Positions 1 through 6,242 of a stretch of 9,902 nt of DNA are shown here, in pieces. The position numbers and the translations under genes were made by a program. Source of the stretch: Candidatus Zipacnadia bacterium (GTDB lineage Bacteria > Armatimonadota > Zipacnadia > Zipacnadales > Zipacnadaceae); NCBI GenBank assembly GCA_029821515.1, contig JALGTD010000040.1, forward strand, positions 1 through 9,902, written 5' to 3'. The notes beneath the pieces are model-generated. The model saw only the letters and a list, made by a program, of their open reading frames with translations, searched no databases and had not been told where the DNA came from. Every line of letters starts with the position of its first letter. The stretch's first letter is position 1.

Positions 1-1
1 C

Positions 2-619
2 ATCTACACCAACGAGGGTTCGCTGTCGCTGGCACTGGGTGTACTGCTGTCGGAGTTTGCCGAGGTGCCCGATACCCCCTACGACCTGTTGCAGGGGCTC
101 AAGCAGCATCCGGCGGTCGCCCCGCTGGTTGAGGGCGCGGAGACGGCTGAGTATATGGCTCATCTGATTCCCGAAGGCGGCTATGATGAGATGCCGGCGC
201 TATTTGGGCACGGGGTGATGATTGTCGGTGATGCCGCCCAACTGGTCAACGGCATTCATCGGGAGGGCAGCAACCACGCTATCCTGTCGGGCAAGGCGGC
301 GGCCGAGACGGCTATTGACGCTCACAGCAAGGGTGATTTCTCGGAGCGAACCCTGGGTCACTATCGCCAGCGCCTGGAAGAGGCCGTCCCGACCATTGCC
401 GACCTGCGCAAGTATCGCAAGGCCACCAAGTTTATGGAGCACCATCCTGTGCTGAAGGTCTATCCGCCGCTGGCGGCCTGGGCCTTTGAGCAGATGCTGA
501 CGGTAGACGATAAGACCAAGCGGCAGAAGCAGTGGGAGATAATCAAGGAAGCCCTGCGGCGGCGCAAGCCCTGGGGGATGGCCTGGGATGCCATTGATGG
601 AGGATTGTCATTTATATGA
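2..619 (+). CDS. fixC: FixC-type electron transfer flavoprotein-quinone oxidoreductase, C-terminal part
   Basis: The reading frame is open from the left edge, so the N-terminal FAD-binding part lies outside the window; about 205 residues remain. The fragment contains the late FAD-contact motif GDAAQLVNGIHREGSNHAI, typical of the FixC/ETF-QO flavoprotein family, followed by a helical C-terminal region (KYRKATKFMEHHPVL, YPPLAAWAFEQML). There is no iron-sulfur domain at the C-terminus. This fits FixC, in which that role is supplied by a separate FixX, rather than the longer mitochondrial-type ETF-QO. FixC receives electrons from FixAB and passes them to quinone at the membrane; in the FixABCX complex this is flavin-based electron bifurcation that can also drive ferredoxin or flavodoxin reduction. 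The stop codon overlaps the fixX start (ATGA), indicating translational coupling. fixA and fixB would be expected upstream but are not visible. Confidence 0.93.
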   Translation: MYTNEGSLSLALGVLLSEFAEVPDTPYDLLQGLKQHPAVAPLVEGAETAEYMAHLIPEGGYDEMPALFGHGVMIVGDAAQLVNGIHREGSNHAILSGKAAAETAIDAHSKGDFSERTLGHYRQRLEEAVPTIADLRKYRKATKFMEHHPVLKVYPPLAAWAFEQMLTVDDKTKRQKQWEIIKEALRRRKPWGMAWDAIDGGLSFI

Positions 620-867
620 GCAACGACGACGAGGAGAACTCCCACCTGGGGGTCATTGACCCGGAGGCCTGTATCCGCTGCGAGAGAAAGCCGTGTATCA
701 GCAAGTGTCCGGCGGAGGTATACCGCTGGCTGGAAAACGAGCAGGAACTGGAGATTGCTTATGAAAACTGCCTGGAGTGCGGGACCTGCCGGGTGGTCTG
801 CCCGTATGATAACTTCGAGTGGGAGTACCCACGGGGTGGCTTCGGCGTCGCCTACAAGTTTGGCTAG
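616..867 (+). CDS. fixX: FixX ferredoxin-like protein
   Basis: An 83-residue protein with two cysteine clusters. The first is C19-x2-C22-x4-C27-x3-C31-P and the second is C52-x2-C55-x2-C58-x3-C62-P, which together could bind one or two [4Fe-4S] clusters. The C-terminal signature WEYPRGGFGVAYKFG matches the conserved end of FixX (E. coli FixX ends in a very similar YPRGTFGVEF motif). FixX partners FixC in electron transfer to quinone. The ATG overlaps the fixC stop as ATGA, with a GGAGG at 599-603 twelve bases upstream. The stop codon lies inside a CTAG shared with the convergent receiver gene. Cysteine counts in FixX vary between species; the first cluster here is complete, unlike in E. coli. 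Confidence 0.95.
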   Translation: MSNDDEENSHLGVIDPEACIRCERKPCISKCPAEVYRWLENEQELEIAYENCLECGTCRVVCPYDNFEWEYPRGGFGVAYKFG

Positions 868-1241
868 CTCTGTTGGTCGAGGATACGGCGGATTACCAGC
901 AGTAGGTCGTGGTGGTCGGTAATTGGTTTGCTGTAATGCCATACGCTACCGTGGTCAAAACTCTTTTTGACTGAATCCGACCCGCGCGCTGCCGTCAGCA
1001 TAAGCACCGGGATATTTGCGGTCTGCTCATTGGCCTGCAGAGCTTGCAAAGTCTCCCAGCCATCCATCCGGGGCATCATTACGTCCAGGAGAATAATGTC
1101 AGGCGGCTGCTGGGCTACCAGTTTCAGGGCGGTCTCCCCATCTCGGGCAGTGGTTACCTGGTATCCCTGGGTGGCAAAGAATTCGCGGGCAGCGGATAAG
1201 AAGTCTTCGTTGTCGTCGACGAGCAGGATATGCTTGGCCAT
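864..1241 (-). CDS. single-domain response regulator (CheY-like receiver)
   Basis: A 125-residue protein consisting of one receiver domain and no output domain. The acidic pocket is D9-D10, the phosphoacceptor is D53 in the motif LLDVMMPRMDG, the switch threonine is T83 in MLTAA, and the invariant lysine is K105 followed by a proline. All catalytic positions are therefore present and the protein should be phosphorylatable. With no output domain it must act by protein-protein contact, like CheY or the PilG/PilH regulators of twitching motility, or within a phosphorelay. No kinase is in the window. It is transcribed divergently from the pilus operon, so a link to pilus control is possible but is only inferred from position. 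The ATG has only a weak ribosome site (AGAAGA), but a strong promoter lies about 70 bases upstream. Confidence 0.93.
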   Translation of the reverse strand: MAKHILLVDDNEDFLSAAREFFATQGYQVTTARDGETALKLVAQQPPDIILLDVMMPRMDGWETLQALQANEQTANIPVLMLTAARGSDSVKKSFDHGSVWHYSKPITDHHDLLLVIRRILDQQS

Positions 1242-1311
1242 TTTCTTCTATAAGCTGGCAACGGATCAATTGGGATGGTCTTTGCGACGCACAGGCTTTT
1301 CTCAATATCTC

Positions 1312-1340
1312 ATTATATTCAGGAATAGATGAAAAGTCAA
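1312..1340 (-). promoter_or_regulatory. sigma-70-type promoter for the response regulator gene
   Basis: On the minus strand a -35 hexamer TTGACT (1335-1340) is followed after exactly 17 bases by a perfect -10 hexamer TATAAT (1312-1317). Transcription would start near 1304-1306 and leave a leader of about 65 bases before the receiver ATG. The two hexamers match consensus at 11 of 12 positions. Confidence 0.7.
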
Positions 1341-1526
1341 AGTATAGATCACCGAGTTTAAACTGATGAGCTCCATAATACTATTAGACCAGGCCAATGA
1401 AGCTCAGGGGGAGTATGGGCTACAGACGGGCTTACAGGGGACGGTATAGGGGCAACTGAGCAGGCTAATCAGCGGTTTGTGGACCGGCTTGGGGTTTAGT
1501 GATGGTCTTATGTGGGCAAGCTAGTC

Positions 1527-1555
1527 TTGACAAAAAGCATTCAATAGGCTAAACT
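1527..1555 (+). promoter_or_regulatory. sigma-70-type promoter for the pilus operon
   Basis: A perfect -35 hexamer TTGACA (1527-1532) and a -10-like TAAACT (1550-1555, four of six consensus) are separated by 17 bases. The predicted start is near 1561-1563, giving a leader of about 56 bases to the pilM ATG. It is the only good rightward promoter found ahead of pilM. Confidence 0.6.
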
Positions 1556-1565
1556 ACTTAACGCT

Positions 1566-1582
1566 TGCAGTTGCAAACTGCA
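1566..1582 (+). promoter_or_regulatory. small dyad at the 5' end of the pilus transcript
   Basis: TGCAGTT, a 3-base GCA centre, then AACTGCA: a perfect 7-bp inverted repeat that begins 3-5 bases after the predicted transcription start. It could be an operator for a dimeric repressor or a 5' hairpin that stabilises the mRNA. Neither role can be shown from sequence alone. Confidence 0.35.
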
Positions 1583-1617
1583 GTAATCTGTGCTGGCTGA
1601 TTGCGAAGGAGCTACTG

Positions 1618-2727
1618 ATGGCACGCGCTGCTACCAATGTTGTGGGGTTGGATATCGGGGGCGAGGCAATCAAGGCGGTACAACTTCGTAAGACTGGCGA
1701 AGGCCTGCGGGTAGTTGGTCGGCCCGGGTATGTGCCCACTCCGCTGGGCAGTGTATCGGGAGGGGTGGTGGTTGACGAAGAGGCAGTCTCTGCGGCTTTG
1801 GCGGAGACAGTCGCCGATTGTGGCTTTACCACCAGGAACGTTGTCGCCTCGGTTGGCGGAAACACCTCGGTAACGGTTCGCGTGGCCGGTATGCCGCGGA
1901 TGTCAGGGCGGGAACTGGCTGACGCGATGGACTACGAGCTGGACCGGCAGGTTCCCTTCCCCATTGACCAGGTCATCTACGACTACCAGATTATCGAGTC
2001 AACCAACGGTGGCGAAGAGGACGAAATGAGTGTGCTGCTGGCCGCAGCTCAGGAGGATATGGTTAACGCTCATGTTGCTGCGATCACGGGGGCACGCTTG
2101 CACCCGATCCATATTGATATCGAACCTCTCGCCCTGAGCCGAGCGCTGGTTAATGTCAGCACTAATGGCTACAACCAACAGACGGTGGCCATTGCCCACA
2201 TCGGTGCCAGCCAGACTGAGATTAGCATAGTGCGTGATGGCAGTCTGGAGTTCGTGCGGGCCATACCGACGGCAGGTGAGGCCCTGACGACGGCGATTCG
2301 CCAGGAGATGGGCGTCGATGATACTCAGGCTGAGCAGGCCAAGCGCCAATTCGGTGATGTGCGCGATCTGGCGAGCCTGAAGAGGGATGAGCCGGAGCAG
2401 GTTCAAGAAGCCAGGCAGGCAATACAGAATATAATATCCGAGCCCCTTTTCGAGCTGACTACTGAACTTGGCCGCACTGTCGACTTCTACCGACGCCAGC
2501 ATCCCGGCGAGGAAATCAATCGCATAGTCCTGGCGGGGGGATCGGCGGTTATTCCGGGATTGGCTAACTTTGTGGCTGCCGAAACTGGAGTTAGTGCTGA
2601 GGTGGCCAATCCCTATCAATATCTAATCTACGATGCGGACCAGTTGAGCGAAGCCTACCTACGCGATGTGGGGCCGGCAACGGCGGTGGCGGTCGGCTTA
2701 GCGATGCGGGATATGCTGGCTGAGTAG
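1618..2727 (+). CDS. pilM: PilM, actin-like type IV pilus assembly ATPase
   Basis: A 369-residue protein of normal length for PilM. It shows the actin/FtsA-like ATPase signatures in order: phosphate-1 motif VGLDIGGEAIKAVQL at residues 9-23, phosphate-2 region AIAHIGASQTEISIV near residue 190, and adenosine motif IVLAGGSAVIPGL near residue 302. Conserved PilM stretches such as DAMDYELDRQVPFPIDQV and ELGRTVDFYRRQHP are also present. PilM is cytoplasmic and binds the N-terminal tail of PilN, linking the inner-membrane complex to the motor ATPases. It is the first gene of the operon. The ATG is supported by GAAGGAG six bases upstream, with pilN starting 15 bases after the stop. Unlike the following genes it carries no low-complexity insertion, in keeping with its cytoplasmic location. 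Confidence 0.95.
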   Translation: MARAATNVVGLDIGGEAIKAVQLRKTGEGLRVVGRPGYVPTPLGSVSGGVVVDEEAVSAALAETVADCGFTTRNVVASVGGNTSVTVRVAGMPRMSGRELADAMDYELDRQVPFPIDQVIYDYQIIESTNGGEEDEMSVLLAAAQEDMVNAHVAAITGARLHPIHIDIEPLALSRALVNVSTNGYNQQTVAIAHIGASQTEISIVRDGSLEFVRAIPTAGEALTTAIRQEMGVDDTQAEQAKRQFGDVRDLASLKRDEPEQVQEARQAIQNIISEPLFELTTELGRTVDFYRRQHPGEEINRIVLAGGSAVIPGLANFVAAETGVSAEVANPYQYLIYDADQLSEAYLRDVGPATAVAVGLAMRDMLAE

Positions 2728-2742
2728 CAAGGGGAGTGTAAT

Positions 2743-3717
2743 GTGCTAAAGATTGATCTGCTGCCCAAGCATTTTGCCATAGCTCGGCAAAACAAGCGGA
2801 TCCTGGTCGTTGCGGTTATATTGCTCGTCGTAGTGCTGGTGGTTTTTTCCCTCAAGTATAAGGCTATCCAGGCGGATATGAGCAGGACGGAAGAAGCGAT
2901 AGCTAAGGTCGGGCCTATTGCCGACCAGGTACGCGAGCTGGAAGTAGAGATCAGCGAAAAGCAATCCTGGCTCGACCCTATTAGGGGAAAGATTGATTTT
3001 ATCAAGAAGGCTGACGAGAGCGGCAGCAAGTTTTTTGACCGCTTCCACAGCATCAATAAGTACATCTGGCAGGGGGCCCGGATGTCCAGCTTCAGCATCA
3101 CTAGTAGCGGCGGGGGAGCGGCGATGCAGATGCCATCGCGGGGAATGGTCGGGATGGGCCCAGGGTCTGGCTTCGGAGCCGCACAGCCTACTGGGGGCAC
3201 GGCGAGTACGGTCCAGTTTACTGTAGAGGTGCGGGGCGATGCCGGAGTTGGGCGCTTTCTGCTCAACCTGCTGCGCTGCCCTGACTTGACTAATATAACT
3301 TATTCGGGGGTTTCGGGTGGTCAAAGCATCGAAGCGTCAGGCGCGGGCGCGGTAGCGACCGGTGCCGGACCGAGGATGTCAGGGGCAGGAATGACGGGGC
3401 CTGGCGGGATGCCTCCAGGTATGGCGGGCCCAGGGATGAGGGGGCCCGGCGGGATGCTAGGCCCGGGCATGGCCGGCCCAGGAATGATGGGGCCCGGCGG
3501 CATACCTACAGCAGCTTCTGGGGTTGTGGGTGTGGAGCCGGGCAGCCCGAACGAACCTATTACGCTGCAGATATCGGCGACGTTGACCGAACCGATCGCG
3601 GTGCCTGCTCCACCAACCCAAGCTGTGGCAGCAGCCGAGATGGGTGGACTGATGACCCCGGGTATGATGGGCCCAGGGATGGGCCCGCCAATGAGTAACT
3701 CGGGTACGCTACCTTAG
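2743..3717 (+). CDS. pilN: PilN-like inner-membrane pilus assembly protein with Met/Gly/Pro insertions
   Basis: A 324-residue protein, well above the roughly 180-220 usual for PilN. Residues 4-8 (IDLLP) correspond to the conserved INLLP motif that docks into PilM. One membrane helix spans about residues 20-38, followed by a charged coiled-coil region to about residue 92. The periplasmic domain has PilN-like alternating elements: strand near 114-120, strand STVQFTVEVRG near 155-165, helix GRFLLNLLRCPD, strand LTNITYSGVSGG, and strand PITLQISATLTEP near 271-283. The excess length lies in the loops: a Met/Gly-rich loop at about 121-153, a long PGMxG-repeat loop at about 195-255, and a Pro/Met/Gly tail after about 285. 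The start is GTG, chosen because GGGGAG ends six bases upstream and because it places the PilM-binding motif at the N-terminus. Confidence 0.85.
   Translation: MLKIDLLPKHFAIARQNKRILVVAVILLVVVLVVFSLKYKAIQADMSRTEEAIAKVGPIADQVRELEVEISEKQSWLDPIRGKIDFIKKADESGSKFFDRFHSINKYIWQGARMSSFSITSSGGGAAMQMPSRGMVGMGPGSGFGAAQPTGGTASTVQFTVEVRGDAGVGRFLLNLLRCPDLTNITYSGVSGGQSIEASGAGAVATGAGPRMSGAGMTGPGGMPPGMAGPGMRGPGGMLGPGMAGPGMMGPGGIPTAASGVVGVEPGSPNEPITLQISATLTEPIAVPAPPTQAVAAAEMGGLMTPGMMGPGMGPPMSNSGTLP
3418..3501 (+). repeat. PGMxG pentapeptide repeat region inside pilN
   Basis: Within pilN the codons spell five GMxGP units in a row (x is A, R, L, A, M), interrupted once by a single extra glycine, at residues 226-253. 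Synonymous codons differ between units (ggc, ggg, gga; cca, ccc, ccg), so the peptide pattern is kept while the DNA has drifted. This argues for selection on the protein sequence rather than a fresh DNA expansion. Confidence 0.85.
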
Positions 3718-3783
3718 CGACCACCATCTGCTGTCATAACTAAAGATGTAGCAGGGTCAGTCCGATCTTTCGGAGAGGCAATA

Positions 3784-4512
3784 ATGGGCAAGATACCGCC
3801 AGTAGCTATAATCGCAATTGCGCTTGTTCTGATCATTGGGGTTGCTGTGGGTGCCTTTTTCAAGCTGATCAAGCCTGCCCAAGTCCAGCTTAGTGACCTG
3901 CAGGCTAAGCTGGAAACGGAACAGGCCAAGGCGGATGAACTGGAGGATACCCAGGACGAGCTGATCAAGGTGACCGGGCGATGGCTGGGGGCTGACACCA
4001 AACTGCAGAAGTTGATGGATACGCGCAGCATCAAACTGTCGTTTGGCCAGCCGCTGCCTGCTCTATTTGCCTCGTTGTGGCCGGAGATGCGGCGTAATCT
4101 GGCTAATACCGTCGAGGAGTGGGTGAAGAGCCAGGGAGTAACCATCACTTCCGGAGCCGGCATACCTGCCCCGCCGGCGCTACCACCAGCACCACCAGCT
4201 AATGGCTTCTACGAAGTGGCGCGGATCAGTCTCGGGATAGAGGGCACACTTTCCCAGATAGAGAAGCTATATCGGGCCTTGCCGGAATTCCCGCGCATCG
4301 GCATTATTGACAGCTTGTCACTATCGGGCGAAGGTGATATAATAAGTACAACATTGCCCATGACCATCTACCTGTTGGTGGAAGTACCGCCTGAGGTGGC
4401 GGCACCGGCGGCAGCCGCACCGGGAATGATGGGGCCAGAGGATATGCTTATGGGCCCGGGAATGTCTGCAGGATCGGTTCCACCCGGTGGTTCTGGCGCA
4501 AGACCGCAATAG
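3784..4512 (+). CDS. pilO: PilO-like inner-membrane pilus assembly protein
   Basis: A 242-residue bitopic protein. One membrane helix lies at about residues 6-27, followed by a coiled coil at about 33-60 (LSDLQAKLETEQAKADELED). After a short globular or helical region (about 65-120) there is a proline/alanine linker (PAPPALPPAPPA, about 125-136). The C-terminal domain has the PilO-type ferredoxin-like order: strand FYEVARISLGIEG, helix LSQIEKLYRALPEFPR, strand IGIIDSLSLSG, strand TTLPMTIYLLVEVPP. It ends in an Ala/Pro/Met/Gly-rich tail from about 205. PilO forms a heterodimer with PilN in the periplasm. The ATG has GGAGAGG upstream. The 66-base gap from pilN holds no promoter or terminator that I can support. 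The identification rests on architecture and gene order more than on strongly conserved residues. Confidence 0.8.
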   Translation: MGKIPPVAIIAIALVLIIGVAVGAFFKLIKPAQVQLSDLQAKLETEQAKADELEDTQDELIKVTGRWLGADTKLQKLMDTRSIKLSFGQPLPALFASLWPEMRRNLANTVEEWVKSQGVTITSGAGIPAPPALPPAPPANGFYEVARISLGIEGTLSQIEKLYRALPEFPRIGIIDSLSLSGEGDIISTTLPMTIYLLVEVPPEVAAPAAAAPGMMGPEDMLMGPGMSAGSVPPGGSGARPQ

Positions 4513-4528
4513 TTGGGAGAAAGTGTCA

Positions 4529-5197
4529 GTGCATAGCAAATATAAAGCCAATACTATGATGGCAGCCAGTTTGGGCTTGTTGCTACTGGCAGTGGTATTG
4601 CTTGTGTTAGTAATTCCAGCGACCAACCCTGGCAGAGTGATTACGGAGGCCCAGACTGAGGTCCCTTCGGTGCGACCTGGATCACGGCCCGGGATGCCCG
4701 CGGGACCGGAAATGGGCATGCCTGGTCAAATGGGCATGCCTGGTCAAATGGGCATGATGGGTATGGGAATGGGTATGGAGGCGGCACCGGCACCGGCAGT
4801 CAACGTCTTTGAGGGTGATCCGCTGGAAAGCAGTCGCCCCAACCCCTTTCTGAGTGAGGCAGGCGCCGTCCCGAGAGCAGGTACGACTTATGGGCCCAAC
4901 TGGCAGGAGATGCCACTGGCCAGTCGCGTGAACATTGGGCCAGCCGGCCGTGCGCCTGAGCCTGAGCCAGTGGCGGCACCAGAGGTCGGCGAGCAAAAAT
5001 TCATGCGGATCAACAGTATCATGTGGACAGCGGGCAAGCCGTTGGCTGGCTTCGAGATGAGAACCGGCCAGACGGGAAGTGTTCGCCCTGGCGACATTAT
5101 TGATGACTGGTTGGTAGAGCAGATAGGACAGGACTATGTTTTGGTTCGTAATGTAGTAAACGGTGAACGACGGCGGGTTCCGTTAAAGGGTAAGTAG
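4529..5197 (+). CDS. PilP/GspC-like anchored periplasmic protein
   Basis: About 222 residues. A short basic N-terminus (HSKYKAN) is followed by one hydrophobic helix at about residues 9-30, then a Pro/Gly/Met-rich linker containing tandem repeats, and a C-terminal beta-rich domain of about 65 residues. That domain (RINSIMWTAGKPLAGFEMRT, then RPGDIIDDWLVEQIGQDYVL, ending RRVPLKGK) resembles the homology region of PilP and GspC, which contacts the N0 domain of the secretin. It occupies the pilP position between pilO and the secretin genes. Unlike canonical PilP it has no lipobox cysteine and looks membrane-anchored like GspC. The start is uncertain: in-frame GTG codons occur at 4487, 4523 and 4529. 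I chose 4529 because GGGAG at 4515-4519 is nine bases away; 4523 would leave only three and 4487 would overlap pilO. Confidence 0.7.
   Translation: MHSKYKANTMMAASLGLLLLAVVLLVLVIPATNPGRVITEAQTEVPSVRPGSRPGMPAGPEMGMPGQMGMPGQMGMMGMGMGMEAAPAPAVNVFEGDPLESSRPNPFLSEAGAVPRAGTTYGPNWQEMPLASRVNIGPAGRAPEPEPVAAPEVGEQKFMRINSIMWTAGKPLAGFEMRTGQTGSVRPGDIIDDWLVEQIGQDYVLVRNVVNGERRRVPLKGK
4712..4756 (+). repeat. 18-bp tandem repeat in the PilP-like gene
   Basis: Two identical 18-base units (4712-4729 and 4730-4747), each encoding MGMPGQ, are followed by a partial third unit of nine bases (4748-4756). The copies are identical at DNA level, so unlike the PGMxG block in pilN this looks like a recent slippage-type duplication. 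It preserves the frame and lengthens the Met/Gly/Pro linker. Confidence 0.85.
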
Positions 5198-5236
5198 AAC
5201 AATTAGCTCGATGAATGTGTCAATAATAGTGGCAGA

Positions 5237-5266
5237 TTGGCAAAAACAGCAAATTTGGGGTATGAT
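5237..5266 (+). promoter_or_regulatory. possible internal promoter before the STN-domain gene
   Basis: TTGGCA (5237-5242) and TATGAT (5261-5266) each match consensus at five of six positions, with an 18-base spacer. The predicted start (about 5273) would fall on the ribosome-binding AGGAGG at 5273-5278, leaving a leader of only about 14 bases. It may therefore be weak or fortuitous. If real, it would let the two secretin-family genes be expressed separately from pilM-P. Confidence 0.3.
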
Positions 5267-5286
5267 GGGCTCAGGAGGCGAGAGCG

Positions 5287-6126
5287 ATGCGTAGATATTT
5301 GTCTTATTCTGTGTTAGTTAGTATTGTGGTGTTGGTGCTGGTGGTTGGAGTAATTGGGGTGGGGTACGCCCAGCAGGAAGACCGATTTTCGGTGCAGTGG
5401 AAGGATATCACTGTAGCGGATGCTCTGGGCGCGTTGCAGCGACAGTTTGGCATCCAGTATGTGCTGCCCGCCGAGCTAGGCTCACGACGGATAACGCTGG
5501 CGCTAACCGATGTGACCCCAGTGGAGGCACTGCGGCAGATACTGAGCGCGGCCAACCTTGCTGCTATCAACGAGGGTGATGTCTGGCGCATACGAGAAGT
5601 TGCCCAGGCCCAGGTCGGTGGCAGGGCTTATCGTCCTGGGGCCACGACGGGGGTAGCCGCGCGACCAGCACCATACCGACCAACTCCGCAGGCCGTTACT
5701 GTCGGTGCTGCTTATGGTGCAACGTCGCCGACTGGTCTCACACCTACACCACAAGCACTTACCCCTGGGGTTGGTACAGTACCAGGCGCTGTGGGGACGA
5801 CACAGGAGTATTCCGAGGAGGATATGGTTTTCCGCATCGTGCCGCTGCAGTTTGTCGATCCATACATAATTGCTGAAATGTTCCGCGGCAGCGTTGTGGG
5901 TGGCCAGAGCGGTTATGGTGGCGGTGGATATGGCGGTTATGGCGGCGGTGGATATGGCGGTTATGGCGGCGGTGGATATGGCGGCTATGGCGGCCGGCAG
6001 AGCGGTTATGGCGGCTATGGCGGCCGGCAGAGCGGTTATGGCGGCTATGGTGGCCAGCAGAGCGGTTATGGCGGCTACGGTAGCGACCGCTATGGCAGCA
6101 GCCGCTATGGTGGTTATGGTTACTAG
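5287..6126 (+). CDS. short secretin-type N-domain (STN) protein with Gly/Tyr-rich tail
   Basis: A 279-residue exported protein. A signal peptide covers about residues 1-28 (long hydrophobic core, then GYA before QQ). Residues about 34-105 form a secretin/TonB short N-terminal (STN, N0-like) domain: FSVQWKDITVADALGALQRQ, FGIQYVLPAEL, RRITLALTDVTPVEALRQIL, ending in the DVWRI strand. A Pro/Thr/Ala linker follows. Then a fragment that looks like the start of a secretin N1 domain (MVFRIVPLQFVDPYIIAEMF, about 180-199) runs into a Gly/Tyr-rich repeat tail (about 204-279) ending YGGYGY. No secretin channel domain is present, and none is found in any frame of the 116-base gap to the next gene. The ATG follows a perfect AGGAGG eight bases upstream. 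It may be a secretin cofactor or the remnant of a duplicated secretin; the intact signal peptide and ribosome site favour a working protein. Confidence 0.75.
   Translation: MRRYLSYSVLVSIVVLVLVVGVIGVGYAQQEDRFSVQWKDITVADALGALQRQFGIQYVLPAELGSRRITLALTDVTPVEALRQILSAANLAAINEGDVWRIREVAQAQVGGRAYRPGATTGVAARPAPYRPTPQAVTVGAAYGATSPTGLTPTPQALTPGVGTVPGAVGTTQEYSEEDMVFRIVPLQFVDPYIIAEMFRGSVVGGQSGYGGGGYGGYGGGGYGGYGGGGYGGYGGRQSGYGGYGGRQSGYGGYGGQQSGYGGYGSDRYGSSRYGGYGY
5923..6084 (+). repeat. tandem repeats encoding the Gly/Tyr tail
   Basis: Three 24-base units (5923-5946, 5947-5970, 5971-5994; the third differs at one base) each encode GGYGGYGG. They are followed by three 30-base units (5995-6024, 6025-6054, 6055-6084; the last with several changes) each encoding a variant of RQSGYGGYGG. 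All unit lengths are multiples of three, so copy-number change would keep the frame. The repeats lie within a normal coding frame and have no spacers, so this is not a CRISPR array. Confidence 0.9.
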
Positions 6127-6163
6127 TAGCGAAGCGGCATCGGATTCGGACCTCTTCTGCTAC
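6126..6163 (+). other. imperfect hairpin between the STN gene and the secretin gene
   Basis: GTAGCGAAG (6126-6134) can pair with CTTC-T-GCTAC (6154-6163), giving nine base pairs with one bulged T and a 19-base loop. It overlaps the end of the upstream gene. No T-run follows, so it is more likely an intercistronic mRNA structure than a terminator, and it may have no role. Confidence 0.25.
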
Positions 6164-6242
6164 GGATAGAGCAGTGGCAGCAATTGGGACGTGGCGACTT
6201 CATTACTACATGCTGGGTCGGCCGTAAGTATGGGAGTGTACA

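Larger units (their letters stand above)
1242..1617. other. divergent intergenic control region
   Basis: This 376-base gap separates the leftward receiver gene from the rightward pilus operon. It contains one promoter for each side, a 10-bp perfect palindrome AGTTTAAACT at 1355-1364 just upstream of the receiver promoter, and a small dyad at the predicted pilus transcript start. The segment 1365-1526 between the promoters shows no convincing gene. A 20-codon open frame at 1397-1459 lacks a ribosome site. No RNA gene or terminator is evident. Confidence 0.7.

Noticed and set aside
1397..1459. A 20-codon Arg/Gly/Tyr-rich open frame in the divergent intergenic region
   Set aside because: No ribosome-binding site precedes its ATG, it lies upstream of the mapped-by-sequence pilus promoter, and it is short enough to arise by chance.
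1999..2619. Long minus-strand open frame of about 200 codons inside pilM
   Set aside because: It lies fully antisense to a well supported gene, shows no recognisable domain and has no start context.
3321..3503. Minus-strand proline/glycine-rich open frame resembling a collagen-like peptide
   Set aside because: It is the mirror of the PGMxG repeats of pilN; GGGCCC-type codons read as Gly/Pro on both strands. No ribosome site or promoter supports it.
5923..6084. Regular short repeats that might suggest a CRISPR array
   Set aside because: The units are directly adjacent with no unique spacers, are not partly palindromic, and are translated in a long coding frame.
5870..6169. Overlapping plus-strand frame rich in Met/Ala/Val over the Gly/Tyr repeats
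   Set aside because: A frame shadow of the tandem repeats in the STN-domain gene, without its own start signal or family resemblance.
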